From assembly GCA_903824665.1 (NCBI GenBank), contig CAIJXT010000024.1, forward strand, positions 186,001 through 250,000: a DNA stretch of 64,000 nt, written 5' to 3'. The position numbers were made by a program, and so were the translations under genes. The notes beneath the pieces were generated by a model that saw only the letters and a list, made by a program, of their open reading frames with translations, made no database searches and had not been told where the DNA came from. Positions 1 through 9,678 of this stretch are shown here, piece by piece; within the stretch, counting starts at the first letter, position 1, and each line of letters starts with the position of its first letter. The DNA is from an uncultured Bacteroidota bacterium. Its GTDB lineage: Bacteria > Bacteroidota > Bacteroidia > Chitinophagales > Chitinophagaceae.

Positions 1-261
1 CTGAAGATTTACAAAAGGCTCACTGGTCCAGGGAAAAGATGAAAATATCGACAATTTTACAGCCAGAAAACCCTTCATCATGTCTGCCGTCATTACACCG
101 GCACCAGCTTTTGAGCCCAATATTCTGAACGCGTTTGTAGCTCCGGCATTGCCGCTGCCATGCTCACGAATGTCAATACCGTACATCCACTTACTAACCC
201 ATACAGCCGTGGGAATAGACCCTAACAAATAAGCTAAAACAAGGAGAATTGCTATTGTCAT
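1..261 (-). CDS. plsY: Glycerol-3-phosphate acyltransferase PlsY, 3' end cut by window edge
   Basis: Reading the minus strand from an ATG at 261 gives 87 codons with no stop before the edge. The N-terminus is a membrane helix followed by [11 protein letters not shown] and then [20 protein letters not shown], which are the hallmark N-terminal motifs of PlsY. PlsY is the integral membrane enzyme that acylates glycerol-3-phosphate from acyl-phosphate, the product of PlsX (encoded here at 31465). Only about 40% of a typical 200-residue PlsY is present. A TAnnTTTG-like box (TATATTTG on the minus strand, 288-295) lies 27 bases upstream, although no well-spaced -33 element is visible. The family call is firm from the motifs. 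Confidence 0.93.
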   Translation of the reverse strand, partial: MTIAILLVLAYLLGSIPTAVWVSKWMYGIDIREHGSGNAGATNAFRILGSKAGAGVMTADMMKGFLAVKLSIFSSFPWTSEPFVNLQ

Positions 262-380
262 TATTTCTTTAATATTACTGAGAGAAACAAATATAGACGT
301 TGTCTTTCAAAAATCCTAACACATCACAAGCAAAAATTACGCGTATTTAACATCTTATTCATAAAAAACCAGCACAAAAT

Positions 381-1199
381 TTAACTTTTCGAACATCTGA
401 TTGATATCCAACCCGAACGCTCCGCAACATGGTCTACCTGAAAACCTGCTTCCAACGCGGCTTCCGCGATTATCGGCTCATCGGCTATAAGCAAACCACT
501 CATCAGCAATATACCTCCCCCAGCAAGCCGTTGGTACAAGCCCTGCATGTGCTCCAGCAGTATATGCCTGTTAATATTGGCCAGTAAAATGTCGTATGTA
601 CGTTGAGGCAATTGCTCCAACGATGCCTGGAGCATCGCAATTCCCGGCACCAGGTTCCGTTCTGCATTCTCTATTGCATTCTCCACAGCCCATTCATCAT
701 TGTCGATCCCGGTTATGTCTGTTGCACCCAGCATAGCAGCAAGTATCGCCAGCACACCTGTGCCAGAACCAAAATCCAAAACAGACTTGCCGTTAAAATC
801 TATGTCCTTCATTGCCATCATCATCAACTGAGTAGTAGCGTGATGACCTGTACCAAATGACATTTTGGGCGTAATAATAATCTCGTAGGGTGTTGTACTG
901 GTTACGGTATGAAAATGAGCCCTTATTGTACAAAAGTCGTCAACAATGACCGGTTCGAAACTTGACTCCCAAATCGCATTCCAGTTTTGCTGCTGTATCG
1001 ATTCGGTTACATACGGTACACCAACTGTATTTGCCACTGCTTCCAGTTCTGCTGCGTCGTACCTTTCTGCCGGTATGAATGCTTTCAACGAACCGGTATT
1101 TTCTTCAAATCCTTCATACCCAATGTCCATCAGCAATGCCAGCAATATCTCTCCGCTTTCTGCCGATGGCAATTCAAAAGCAACCTGTATATGTTCCAT
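381..1199 (-). CDS. prmA: Ribosomal protein L11 methyltransferase PrmA
   Basis: This is a 272-residue cytoplasmic SAM-dependent methyltransferase that methylates lysines and the N-terminus of ribosomal protein L11. The N-terminal third is the L11-recognition region. The catalytic half carries FGTGHHATTQL, the SAM-binding motif VLDFGSGTGVLAI (about residues 140-152) followed by the acidic GIDNDEWAVENAIENA, and LLANINRHIL, the PrmA version of the substrate loop. Length is typical for Bacteroidota PrmA, slightly shorter than the 293 residues of E. coli. It lies 12 bp downstream of the YeaQ-like gene on the same strand, so the two are probably co-transcribed. Confidence 0.95.
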   Translation of the reverse strand: MEHIQVAFELPSAESGEILLALLMDIGYEGFEENTGSLKAFIPAERYDAAELEAVANTVGVPYVTESIQQQNWNAIWESSFEPVIVDDFCTIRAHFHTVTSTTPYEIIITPKMSFGTGHHATTQLMMMAMKDIDFNGKSVLDFGSGTGVLAILAAMLGATDITGIDNDEWAVENAIENAERNLVPGIAMLQASLEQLPQRTYDILLANINRHILLEHMQGLYQRLAGGGILLMSGLLIADEPIIAEAALEAGFQVDHVAERSGWISIRCSKS

Positions 1200-1211
1200 C
1201 CCGTAAATAGT

Positions 1212-1460
1212 TTAAAAGATCTTTCGCACAATCTTTACACCCAGCGCAAGTATGGTTGCGCCGGCTGTGGCAGTCAGTACTTCGTTTATAAAACGGCTGT
1301 GTGTAATATTCAACTGATGCCCGAACAATTTATAGCCCAGCCAGCCACCCACAATACCAATGACAATATCGAGCAGAAAACTGTTATTTTCTGACCGCAC
1401 TATCGATCCGGCAATCCAGCCAGCCAAAGCACCTACAAGAAGGATTATAAGGAGGTTCAT
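1212..1460 (-). CDS. GlsB/YeaQ/YmgE family small membrane protein
   Basis: This 82-residue protein has three hydrophobic segments with glycine-rich packing motifs (VGALAGWIAGSIV, DIVIGIVGGWLGYKLFG, and TATAGATILALGVKIV). That is the pattern of the transglycosylase-associated/YeaQ family, found in the inner membrane and often stress-induced. The biochemical role of the family is not established. It sits just upstream of prmA (12 bp) and downstream of the terminator that ends the T9SS module. The family call is good; the function is unknown. Confidence 0.85.
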   Translation of the reverse strand: MNLLIILLVGALAGWIAGSIVRSENNSFLLDIVIGIVGGWLGYKLFGHQLNITHSRFINEVLTATAGATILALGVKIVRKIF

Positions 1461-1485
1461 TTTGCTTCGCGTTTTATACTAAAAG

Positions 1486-1515
1486 CAAAAGGTTGCAAGA
1501 AACTGCAACCTTTTG
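1486..1515 (-). terminator. Intrinsic terminator after the T9SS module
   Basis: A perfect 12-bp stem (CAAAAGGTTGCA at 1486-1497, TGCAACCTTTTG at 1504-1515) has a 6-nt loop. On the minus strand it lies 22 bp after the stop of the PorE-like gene and is followed by a T-rich stretch. It separates the T9SS module from the YeaQ-prmA unit. Confidence 0.75.
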
Positions 1516-1537
1516 AATATCGTAATCAATTTAAAAA

Positions 1538-3775
1538 TCAATCATCATCATCATTTACAGGAGCCTTTCCTGCACCACCTTTTACAGGCTCATCATCAGT
1601 GCTTTCTGGCTCTATCTGCAGATTCCTTTCCTGCTGATCCATTGTTCCCGGCAATGCGCTGTTGTAAAGCACTCTGCGTGTAGGAAGATCAGTAACGATA
1701 CGGAACTCAGTACGACGATTCATCTGCCTGCCTTCCGGATTGTCTTTTCCGTTCATAGCATTTGCTGCTACAGAGTTTTTGCTGCCAAATCCTCTTGCTG
1801 TAAGCCTTACCCTGTCAATTCCACTCTTCTCAAGGTAATCCATTACTGCCTGAGCTCTGCGCTGAGAAAGAGCAAGATTGTACTCTTCTTTACCTTTTGC
1901 ATCGGTATAAGAATAGATCTCAACAGATATCGATGGATTGTCAGTTAGGAAATGAACTACAGAATCGAGAGATGCTACAGACTCAGGACGAAGTGTTGAC
2001 TTGTCATAGTCATAGTAGATATTGCTCACACTGAAACTGTTTCTTACACTGTCCAGAAAGATAGTAACTACAACTGTGTCATCCGGATCAGAACGCTTGA
2101 TTTCCATTGTACTTACAGAGGCACGTGTAGAGGTGTATCCTGCTTTATCAGCGGTAAGCACATAGGTATGTGAGCGGGCCATGTTGAACAGGAACTTGCC
2201 GTCTTCTGAGTTGTAAGTACGCATGTCACCTTTCTGATCTATCATTTTCACAACAGACTCAGTCATCAGTTGCTGTGTCTTTTTGTTTACAACCCTACCC
2301 ATTACTACGAGTTTTGGCTCGTACTGAATCCTCCAGATGTCATTACAACATGTTGGATTTTTGAGTGCATAGGAACCAATGCGGTTTGATACAAGGTAGC
2401 CATCAGGCTTGCCTACCGGATCCAATATAAAGTACAGCTCATCTGCACAGGTATTGATCGGATAGCCGAGGCTCTTCAGGTTTTTGTAACGCGATGGACC
2501 ACCATCTGCAGAATACACGTCAAAACCTCCGAAAGACACCTGACCGCTTGATGCGAAATACAACTTACCACCACGAGGGTCATAATAAGGTGTCAATTCA
2601 TCCTGTGTGGTATTTACGACCTTACCGCAGTTTTGTGGACGACGGAATGAACGGTCACGGGGATCGATGATTGCGTACCAGATATCGTATCCGCCACGGC
2701 TCTGCAATTTACGGTTCGATGCAAAGAAGAGCACTTCTTTCTTGCCTACTTTGGCTACATAAGGCATTGTATTAGTACCGGGGTCACCAATGTCGATAAG
2801 TATGGGTGCACTCCAGTTGCGCTCCTGAAACTGCGAATAGTAGATGTTACATTTCATCTTATTCGAGTCACTTGGATCGTACATACACTTAGAGAAATAA
2901 AACCTGTCGCCACCTGGGCCCCAGCAACCGTTTGCAGTGTGCGCGGCAGGATCATTGAACTGACCATCATAGAACGGTAAAGGCCACTGGAATGAATCAA
3001 CATACCCTTCCTGTTTGTGAGAGTACATGAATTTCTCCTTGTACCCTGTTTCACGCCAGGCATCAGTCTCAATAAGCTCATTTCTGCCAATAGTACCAAA
3101 CAGCAGCGAAGAGTCGCCCAATGGATATGGAGAAAGTTCTGTGTAAGCAGAGTTTACATTAGGACCAGCGTTTACCAGCGTTACTGCCTGTGGATCTTTA
3201 ACAGAGGCAATTGCTTTTTGGCAACCTTCAATTTCCCTTTTCGCACGCTTTTTGATTTCTTTCATTGCCTTGGGATCAATGGTCCTGTCTGAATTGGCCT
3301 CAATTGAAGCTATCGGATTCGGAGCCACCTTCGCGGCATTCTTCTTATTGTCATTCAGAAACTCATTGAAAGACTCAATCGCAAGTTGATATTCACATTG
3401 TTGTTTCAACATCAGACCTGCATAATATGCCGAATAAGGATATATCTTTTTCGCCATATTTTTAACCTCAATGTAGTAGTGAGCCGCCGGTACGTAGTCG
3501 CGGGTAGCCCTGTAACATTCAGCCAGTTGGTAGGTTATGTATGGATTACGCTCATCCTGTTGTTTCAATTGCTGGTAGTAATCTATGGCATTAAAGTAAC
3601 TGCCCTGGAGGTATAACTGATCCGCCCAATTCAATTTTTTACCGTAAGAAAGACCTGCTTTAGGATCATTCGCCCTATTTCTATACTTCTCTTTATTCTT
3701 TTGCTGGGCTTTAGCGTGATAAGGAACTATAACGATTATCGTAGCTAAAAACAGGTACAGCCAATTTTTTCTCAT
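1538..3775 (-). CDS. PorE-like OmpA family protein (TPR, WD40-like propeller, CRD, OmpA)
   Basis: The 745-residue protein starts with a signal peptide (about 1-23). Next come TPR-like helices (about 45-165), a PD40/WD40-like beta-propeller (about 210-480, with repeats such as LFFASNRKLQSRGGYDIWYA and KLYFASSGQVSFGGFDVY), a carboxypeptidase-regulatory-like beta-sandwich (about 490-580), and a C-terminal OmpA peptidoglycan-binding domain (about 600-710). The OmpA core contains DAKGKEEYNLALSQRRA, the conserved Asp/Arg peptidoglycan-contact signature. This order matches P. gingivalis PorE, an outer-membrane-associated T9SS component, but Bacteroidota encode many paralogues, so orthology is not proven. 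It follows porP on the same strand, though an intrinsic terminator lies between them. Confidence 0.85.
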   Translation of the reverse strand: MRKNWLYLFLATIIVIVPYHAKAQQKNKEKYRNRANDPKAGLSYGKKLNWADQLYLQGSYFNAIDYYQQLKQQDERNPYITYQLAECYRATRDYVPAAHYYIEVKNMAKKIYPYSAYYAGLMLKQQCEYQLAIESFNEFLNDNKKNAAKVAPNPIASIEANSDRTIDPKAMKEIKKRAKREIEGCQKAIASVKDPQAVTLVNAGPNVNSAYTELSPYPLGDSSLLFGTIGRNELIETDAWRETGYKEKFMYSHKQEGYVDSFQWPLPFYDGQFNDPAAHTANGCWGPGGDRFYFSKCMYDPSDSNKMKCNIYYSQFQERNWSAPILIDIGDPGTNTMPYVAKVGKKEVLFFASNRKLQSRGGYDIWYAIIDPRDRSFRRPQNCGKVVNTTQDELTPYYDPRGGKLYFASSGQVSFGGFDVYSADGGPSRYKNLKSLGYPINTCADELYFILDPVGKPDGYLVSNRIGSYALKNPTCCNDIWRIQYEPKLVVMGRVVNKKTQQLMTESVVKMIDQKGDMRTYNSEDGKFLFNMARSHTYVLTADKAGYTSTRASVSTMEIKRSDPDDTVVVTIFLDSVRNSFSVSNIYYDYDKSTLRPESVASLDSVVHFLTDNPSISVEIYSYTDAKGKEEYNLALSQRRAQAVMDYLEKSGIDRVRLTARGFGSKNSVAANAMNGKDNPEGRQMNRRTEFRIVTDLPTRRVLYNSALPGTMDQQERNLQIEPESTDDEPVKGGAGKAPVNDDDD

Positions 3776-3827
3776 GTGCGTGAGCGTTGTTAATGGATAT
3801 AAAAGTATAAATTGGTTTTAAAAAAAA

Positions 3828-3861
3828 GAAGGGCTTTGAAAAAAAACTTTTTTAGCCCTTC
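3828..3861 (-). terminator. Intrinsic terminator between porP/sprF and the PorE-like gene
   Basis: The stem is GAAGGGCT (3828-3835) with AGCCCTTC (3854-3861). It is extended inward by A/T pairing and, on the minus strand, is followed by a run of eight or more T. It lies 22 bp after the PorP stop and 53 bp before the PorE-like start, so it should reduce or end read-through inside the module. Confidence 0.7.
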
Positions 3862-3882
3862 ACATATTATATTGTAATATTA

Positions 3883-4929
3883 TTAAAAACGGGTACAGGG
3901 TATCACCCTCTTATTGGCAAATTTCATTGGGTATGGCGCAATATAACGTACCGCGATTTCAAATCCACCGTTACCATTGCTGGCACTATTGAGAGAGGAA
4001 ATATTATAATCATAGCCAACACCGATACGTACTCCCTTGAACTCAACACCTGCTGTTATCATAGCAGCATCACTGGTACGGTACCATGCACCCAGAAACA
4101 ATGCGGTTGAGAAATCAGAATAGCCAGGATTGTTGCTTACCTGATACAGGAATTCATTACCAGCAATGATCTCGCTGGCTGATGCCTGATTCTGATACAG
4201 TACTGCCGGACGCAAACTGAAACGCTCACTGGTCATGATGCTCATTCCCAGTTCGCCTGTATAGCGCATATCCAGCCCTGTCTGGCTGTTTTGTTTTTTC
4301 AGCAGCGCATCGTTAGGCTGGTTGATATTATTGGCAGCAAGACCTATTACATAGCTAAAGGTACCGTTCTGGTTGGCACCTGCATAAGACACACCGGCAT
4401 TTACAAGGTAGTAGCTTACAGAATTGCCGATACCAAGGTGGTATTCCTGAGATGTACCCGGTACAAAAGTTCCGTTTACCGACTCATCACCAAAGTACAG
4501 TTTGGAAAGGTCTATGCTCTTCTGTGCATAGCCGGCCTGCATACCTACAGCCAGATCACCTCTGCCAAGAATTTTGTGATAAGCCACCGAAAGCATTCCG
4601 GTGAAATTCTGAAGATTACCGTCACCAGCCTTATCATTAAAAATCTGCAAACCACCCGCCAGATATCCGCCACTGTTGTCAGCAAACAAAGGCATATCTG
4701 CATGTGCGCCATACGTAACATACGGAATAGTAACACTCTTCCACTGGTTTCTGTAGATACCACCAGCACGCACCTGACCATCAAACATGCCCGTAAACGC
4801 CGGGTTGATCACCATAGGAGCCATGTCGAACTGCGTAAAATGTATATCCTGCGCAAAAACAGAAGGGCTGCCCAGCAATATTGCTGTAGCTAAACTGAGA
4901 CGGGTAATGATATTTTTAGTGTTCATCAT
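3883..4929 (-). CDS. PorP/SprF family type IX secretion membrane protein
   Basis: This 348-residue outer-membrane beta-barrel has a signal peptide (about 1-26, ending VFAQ) followed by DIHFTQFDMAPMVINPAFTGMFDGQVRAGGIYRNQWKS. The QF/INPAFTG/YRNQW block is diagnostic of PorP/SprF. In Flavobacterium, SprF-type proteins are needed for secretion or surface attachment of cargo with the type B (gliding-motility-associated) C-terminal domain. The gene starts 20 bp after a type B cargo gene ends, so it is probably the dedicated partner of that cargo. Two adjacent ATGs (4929 and 4926) are equally plausible starts. Confidence 0.93.
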   Translation of the reverse strand: MMNTKNIITRLSLATAILLGSPSVFAQDIHFTQFDMAPMVINPAFTGMFDGQVRAGGIYRNQWKSVTIPYVTYGAHADMPLFADNSGGYLAGGLQIFNDKAGDGNLQNFTGMLSVAYHKILGRGDLAVGMQAGYAQKSIDLSKLYFGDESVNGTFVPGTSQEYHLGIGNSVSYYLVNAGVSYAGANQNGTFSYVIGLAANNINQPNDALLKKQNSQTGLDMRYTGELGMSIMTSERFSLRPAVLYQNQASASEIIAGNEFLYQVSNNPGYSDFSTALFLGAWYRTSDAAMITAGVEFKGVRIGVGYDYNISSLNSASNGNGGFEIAVRYIAPYPMKFANKRVIPCTRF

Positions 4930-4949
4930 CTTAAATTATCGTTGTAAAA

Positions 4950-7900
4950 TTACCGTAATAAAGTTACGTTTCCTTGTTTAGTAAATATTTTTCCTGATTT
5001 GGTAACTGCCTGCACCTGATAAACAAATACGCCAACAGGCTGTGGAACACCTTTGTATTCGCCATTCCAACCTTCCTCTACGTTAGTTGTTTCAAAAACC
5101 ATGTTCCCCCAACGGTTGAAAATACGGAAATAATTCAATGTAGCAATACCACGCCTGATAATTTTAAATTCATTATTTGCGCCACCGCCGGGTGTAAATG
5201 CATTTGGCAGGTCTATCAAAGTCTCCGGATCAACATTCACATTGATCGAATCCTTTGTTTTGCAACCATGCTCTGTCACCCCGCGTATGATGTATTTGGT
5301 GCTGATTTCGGGCGTTGCAACAGGGTTTGCAATGTACTTGCTGCTCAGTCCACCTGATGGTGTCCACGACACAATTGTACAGTTGGTCTGCGGGTCAAGC
5401 TGAACACTTTCACCTGGGTGTAATGTCACCGAATCCTCCAGGAAGATCACAGCTGCCGGGTGTACAGTGGCTGTAAAATGAAGTGTATCCTTACAGCCAT
5501 AAGCGCTCGTTGCTACCACACTATAAGACTGAGTAGTAATTGGCTTCAATACCGGCTGAGCAGCCTTATCGTCGCTCAGATATATCGCAGGGGCCCACTC
5601 GTAAGAAACACCTCCCGTTGGTTCCAGCACAAGACTATCGTGTGGGCAAAAATCCATTTCCGGTGTGATGTAGGCAAAATTGCCTGGCAATACGATGATC
5701 TGTGCCGAATCGACACCGGTACATCCTGCCGGAGTAGTTACAGTAAGTACAATACTGCCTGTATCCACACCTGTCAGAAACACAGCCGGTTCATTGGCCA
5801 CATTCAGATAGGTAGATGGTGTCCAGGCATAGGTGTAATGGGTATACCATGCCGGAGTCACCTGTGCAAGCAGCCTTATGGTGTCAAACTCACACACAAA
5901 ACGGTTTCCACCCATATAAACCGACGGATTGGGCTGAACGTCGATCAGAATAGAATCGTAAAACGCAGGACAAAGATGGAATGATACACGCACCTTGTAC
6001 AATGCTGAAGTGTCCGGATAAATCAATGGTGACACAACATTCGAAATCGCGATACCGGATGTAGGTATCCATTGGTAATCAAACAACGGATCCCCAACAG
6101 CTATCACCTGAACCGGCTTGCCCAAACAAACTGCTGTATCAGGGGTAATAATGTCAATCGTGTTTGGAAGCACATAAAGATTCAGAATATCATTCACTGC
6201 ACAGCTTGCAGCATGTGGCTGAACCGTAATCGTATAGGAGTGTAGCCCCCCGACTGTCGGACTAATTACCGGATTAGGGATAGTGTCATTGCTCACATAA
6301 GTAGCCGGAGACCACTGGTAATGATAATACCCGTTGCCAATACCCGTGCTGCCCGGAACGGTCAGATCTATTGTATAGGTCATCGGTATACAAATAGTGT
6401 CGTTTATTGTATACTGGGTAGCAGGCGTATCCACCTCTATGTCAAAACTGTGAATCATGTTCGGACAATGCGCATAAGACGCAGTAACGGTGTAAGAGCC
6501 GTTTACGGTTGGCGTGATCGCCGGCTCCATAACATTTACATCCGAAACACCGTCTGGTGGAGTCCACAACCAGGTAAACTCTGAACTACCCGTGATGCTT
6601 ACCTGAACAAACTCACCGATACAAATGGCAGTGTCAGAATTATGCAGAATAAAGTCATTGGGTACGGTATGTACCGTAATAGTTTCAGTTGACGCGCACG
6701 CTGGCAACAATGTAGGATACACCGTAACCGTGTACGTTATGTCTCCCAGAATAGTTGGTGTAACAACAGTTGATGGCATCATAGTAGTACTCAAACCCAC
6801 TCCGGGTGACCAGGCATAGGTATAAGCAACACCGGGAGGCGGAGAAGTATATACGTTCAAGGGCACTGCAATACCCAGACAGGTCTTCACAAGATGCGAG
6901 TCAACAGCGATTTCCGGCAACGGCAACATCGAAATGGTTATTGTCTGTGTCTGAGGCGGACATCCCAAAACCGGATTGGCAGTCGCTGTCAATGTGTACG
7001 TCGTAGATGTTGCGGTAGGTGTAGCATCTGTGATTAGCGTATTGGTAGAACTCAATGTGCCCGGTGGTGACCACGTATAATTATATACAGTATCCCCCAC
7101 CGCAATGATATGTACATATTCCCCTATGCATATACCTGTATCTGGTGTAACAATATCAAATGAAGGCTCAATAATGGTGAGGCTGGCAGTAGAAACAGGT
7201 GTAAACACACCGGGATGGCAGGGGTCTTCAGAAAGAATCTCTAAAGTCACAACTTTAGGTCCGGTGGGTGGTAATGGTAGGGTTGTGATATCCAGTACTG
7301 TGAAAGTATCTCCAATGGGTATACTTACGCTATCTGCAATGAATGTATAGTCGGTACCATTGATCGCAGTTCCCGAAATATTGAAGTGTATGGTAACAAC
7401 GGTATCCTGATCTTCTGGTATGGTAAAAATGAAGTTACCCGGGCCACAACCGCGCAAACAATAGGGCAATCCACTGGTGCCGGTGGCGGTAATTGTTGTA
7501 GGTATTGTCGAAGTCAAACTCCCACCCTTGATAAACACACCCGAGTTGAAGGCACCGTCGCCTACGTCTGCAATACCCAGTTTCAGGTGATACGTATCGC
7601 ACGGACTAACAGCAGCAACAGCGGTCAAAACCGTTGTTTTACCATCGAAAACCAACATGGTACTGGCCGAATTGTCCACATAATACATTGCAAATGGTGA
7701 TCCCGGCCCTAGCGCATTGCATGTTGCTATCGCGTAAGCAGTACCTGTTGGTGCTGAGTTCACGCTATTGATGCATACAGGGATATTGGTACCTGGTACT
7801 CGTGCGAGATTATACGGCGTAGGATACGAGGTTGGAATAGCTGTAACACCCCCGGATATCAAAAAGCCAAACACATCATTGTAGATCGAACAGGCATATT

Positions 7901-8357
7901 CAGGATATTCTTCAGACGCAAAAACATAGTTGAATTTGATCGTATCACCTGCGGCCTTAAAATCGAACTCAAGCACACAAGCATCAAAAGTTGTACCGCC
8001 CGAAAGCGTTGCCAAATCTGCATCGGCAAGAGAAGGAGCAAATGATGAAGACTCGGTAGGACCAGTGGCAGGCGCAACTATTGCAGTCGCAGCTCCGGAT
8101 GATAGCACTATGCCATTGGTAACACCTATAGGATCAACAGCACCCGTAGTGAAAGTTCCGTTTGCCGTATTGTTACACGTTAATGTAGGACTGAGAATAA
8201 TAACTCCCGAACCGGTTAGTGTAGATGCCAGCACAGCAGCTGTCTGATCTGCCGACAATACAATCTGTGCATGAACCGAAACAGTGGAAAGTAACACCAG
8301 TATGCCACAGGCAACAGTGTATCTTAGGCGTAGGATTTTTTTCAAAAGGATCTTCAT
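4950..8357 (-). CDS. T9SS cargo: choice-of-anchor L domain, PKD-like repeats, gliding-motility-associated C-terminal domain
   Basis: The 1135-residue secreted protein opens with a signal peptide (about 1-31, ending VHAQ). Residues about 35-290 match the choice-of-anchor L domain (LSSGAATAI, FDFKAAGDTIKFNYVFASEEYPEY, DVFGFLISGG). A Calx-beta-like segment (about 305-390) follows, then roughly eight PKD/Ig-like repeats built on YxWxP...L...P...Y.V. The last 80 residues (NAFTPGGGANNEFKI ... YFRIFNRWGNMVFETTN ... GVFVYQVQAVTKSGKIFTKQGNVTLLR) are a type B T9SS sorting domain. It is probably a surface adhesin or matrix protein. It heads the module with PorP (20 bp gap) and the PorE-like gene. The ligand is unknown. 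Confidence 0.92.
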   Translation of the reverse strand: MKILLKKILRLRYTVACGILVLLSTVSVHAQIVLSADQTAAVLASTLTGSGVIILSPTLTCNNTANGTFTTGAVDPIGVTNGIVLSSGAATAIVAPATGPTESSSFAPSLADADLATLSGGTTFDACVLEFDFKAAGDTIKFNYVFASEEYPEYACSIYNDVFGFLISGGVTAIPTSYPTPYNLARVPGTNIPVCINSVNSAPTGTAYAIATCNALGPGSPFAMYYVDNSASTMLVFDGKTTVLTAVAAVSPCDTYHLKLGIADVGDGAFNSGVFIKGGSLTSTIPTTITATGTSGLPYCLRGCGPGNFIFTIPEDQDTVVTIHFNISGTAINGTDYTFIADSVSIPIGDTFTVLDITTLPLPPTGPKVVTLEILSEDPCHPGVFTPVSTASLTIIEPSFDIVTPDTGICIGEYVHIIAVGDTVYNYTWSPPGTLSSTNTLITDATPTATSTTYTLTATANPVLGCPPQTQTITISMLPLPEIAVDSHLVKTCLGIAVPLNVYTSPPPGVAYTYAWSPGVGLSTTMMPSTVVTPTILGDITYTVTVYPTLLPACASTETITVHTVPNDFILHNSDTAICIGEFVQVSITGSSEFTWLWTPPDGVSDVNVMEPAITPTVNGSYTVTASYAHCPNMIHSFDIEVDTPATQYTINDTICIPMTYTIDLTVPGSTGIGNGYYHYQWSPATYVSNDTIPNPVISPTVGGLHSYTITVQPHAASCAVNDILNLYVLPNTIDIITPDTAVCLGKPVQVIAVGDPLFDYQWIPTSGIAISNVVSPLIYPDTSALYKVRVSFHLCPAFYDSILIDVQPNPSVYMGGNRFVCEFDTIRLLAQVTPAWYTHYTYAWTPSTYLNVANEPAVFLTGVDTGSIVLTVTTPAGCTGVDSAQIIVLPGNFAYITPEMDFCPHDSLVLEPTGGVSYEWAPAIYLSDDKAAQPVLKPITTQSYSVVATSAYGCKDTLHFTATVHPAAVIFLEDSVTLHPGESVQLDPQTNCTIVSWTPSGGLSSKYIANPVATPEISTKYIIRGVTEHGCKTKDSINVNVDPETLIDLPNAFTPGGGANNEFKIIRRGIATLNYFRIFNRWGNMVFETTNVEEGWNGEYKGVPQPVGVFVYQVQAVTKSGKIFTKQGNVTLLR

Positions 8358-8447
8358 CGGTTTGTTTTACTGGCTGTATAATATACTCCGTATTTATAAA
8401 GACGGCGCAAAAAACGAAAACGTTTGGTACGTCAGTTCAATTATAGC

Positions 8448-8455
8448 CAAAAATA
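8448..8455 (-). promoter_or_regulatory. Candidate -7 element for the T9SS module
   Basis: On the minus strand this reads TATTTTTG, matching the Bacteroidota TAnnTTTG box, and it implies a leader of about 85 nt before the cargo start at 8357. No TTTG lies at a convincing -33 distance, so the call is tentative. Confidence 0.4.
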
Positions 8456-8536
8456 TGAAAATAGATCAATATTTTATACTTGTTTGCAAATTCTTTTCCA
8501 CATTTCAACCATTACATTTGCACACTACAAATTCAT

Positions 8537-9622
8537 TTATTTATTCATGAATTTAGCTATAAGGCTGTGAAAGTGGTGCGTACCGGTTTCGCGCAACACA
8601 GAATATCGGCCCTGACGGTAAAAACGGGATTGTATGCCTCGCTGCACTTGCTCCACGATCTCCTCATCTTCCAGCTCTACGGTATCCAGTCCGGCACCGG
8701 CTCCGCTGCCCAGCTTTGTTTCGTCTAGTACATAGGTGTAATAGGCCACTTTGCACCTGTCCTTGCCCTGCGGCAGCACATGATTAATGGACAACCCCCA
8801 CGGATAAAAATTAAACATCATATTCGGAAAAACCCAGAAATAGTATGCGGCCACCTGCCTGCCAAAGTCTGCGGCACTTTCCGGCAGGTCAAAACAAGAT
8901 TCACCATACTTCCCGATACCCAACTGCAGATTGGAATACCCGAACAATTCGGTTGTATAGGCACCAAAATCCAGTTCCTGATTCAATCCTTCATGTACAA
9001 ATGGTATATGAAAACCCTCCAGATAGTTTTCGCAATACAGTGCCCAGTTTGCCGAAACATGGTAATCACGCGACAGATCCTGCCTGAAAACAAGGTCGCC
9101 CATCGGAAACCAGCTCATCCGCTCCGTCATGGGTCCGAAAACAGTTGCGGCATCCAGGCCAGGTACCAGATTTGCAAAAACCAGATTGCCCCACCGGTAA
9201 AGCGGAACAGTGGCCAGGTGATCTGATTCAGCAGGAAAATCCAACACTTCTTTGAATTCCGGCATGGAAACAAATCGCCCGTCCAGCGCAAACTGCCTGC
9301 CATGATACCGGCAGCGGATACTGCGTAATGCACACTTTTCGGTGACCAGTAAATTTCCTCTGTGGGTACATACATTGCTCAGACACCTCAAACGCCCCCC
9401 GCTGTCATTGACCAGAACCAATGGCTCATCAAGACAACCCGGCAAAAGCGTAAACGGAAGGGCGCTGCCCGCAGTTGCAATTTCACCAGTATGACCAGCC
9501 AACTGCCACGATGCTGCAAAAATCCGCTCCTTCGCATCATTATAACATGTATCGCTTGTATAAAAAGTAGTGTCGAGTGTTTTCGCCTTAGCGATATCCG
9601 GATCAACAAAAAAACCAGCCAT
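8537..9622 (-). CDS. Rieske non-heme iron oxygenase, alpha subunit
   Basis: This 361-residue protein has an N-terminal Rieske domain: CTH (in VCTHRGNLL) and CRYH (in IRCRYHGRQF) give the C-x-H...C-x2-H ligands of a [2Fe-2S] cluster. The C-terminal catalytic domain holds ENYLEGFHIPFVH, supplying the two histidines of the mononuclear iron site. The architecture matches aromatic-ring-hydroxylating, choline or carnitine-type oxygenases. No reductase or ferredoxin gene is adjacent, so the electron donor must be encoded elsewhere. The substrate cannot be read from sequence alone. nadK lies upstream on the same strand (56 bp), which may reflect only co-transcription. Confidence 0.88.
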   Translation of the reverse strand: MAGFFVDPDIAKAKTLDTTFYTSDTCYNDAKERIFAASWQLAGHTGEIATAGSALPFTLLPGCLDEPLVLVNDSGGRLRCLSNVCTHRGNLLVTEKCALRSIRCRYHGRQFALDGRFVSMPEFKEVLDFPAESDHLATVPLYRWGNLVFANLVPGLDAATVFGPMTERMSWFPMGDLVFRQDLSRDYHVSANWALYCENYLEGFHIPFVHEGLNQELDFGAYTTELFGYSNLQLGIGKYGESCFDLPESAADFGRQVAAYYFWVFPNMMFNFYPWGLSINHVLPQGKDRCKVAYYTYVLDETKLGSGAGAGLDTVELEDEEIVEQVQRGIQSRFYRQGRYSVLRETGTHHFHSLIAKFMNK

Positions 9623-9678
9623 GCAGGAAATTCATTTCAATAAAGATAATATTCTTCATTGAAAATCAAGGCCGTCCG

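Noticed and set aside
4291..4893. 200-residue plus-strand frame
   Set aside because: Antisense to porP/sprF, no motif, no promoter.
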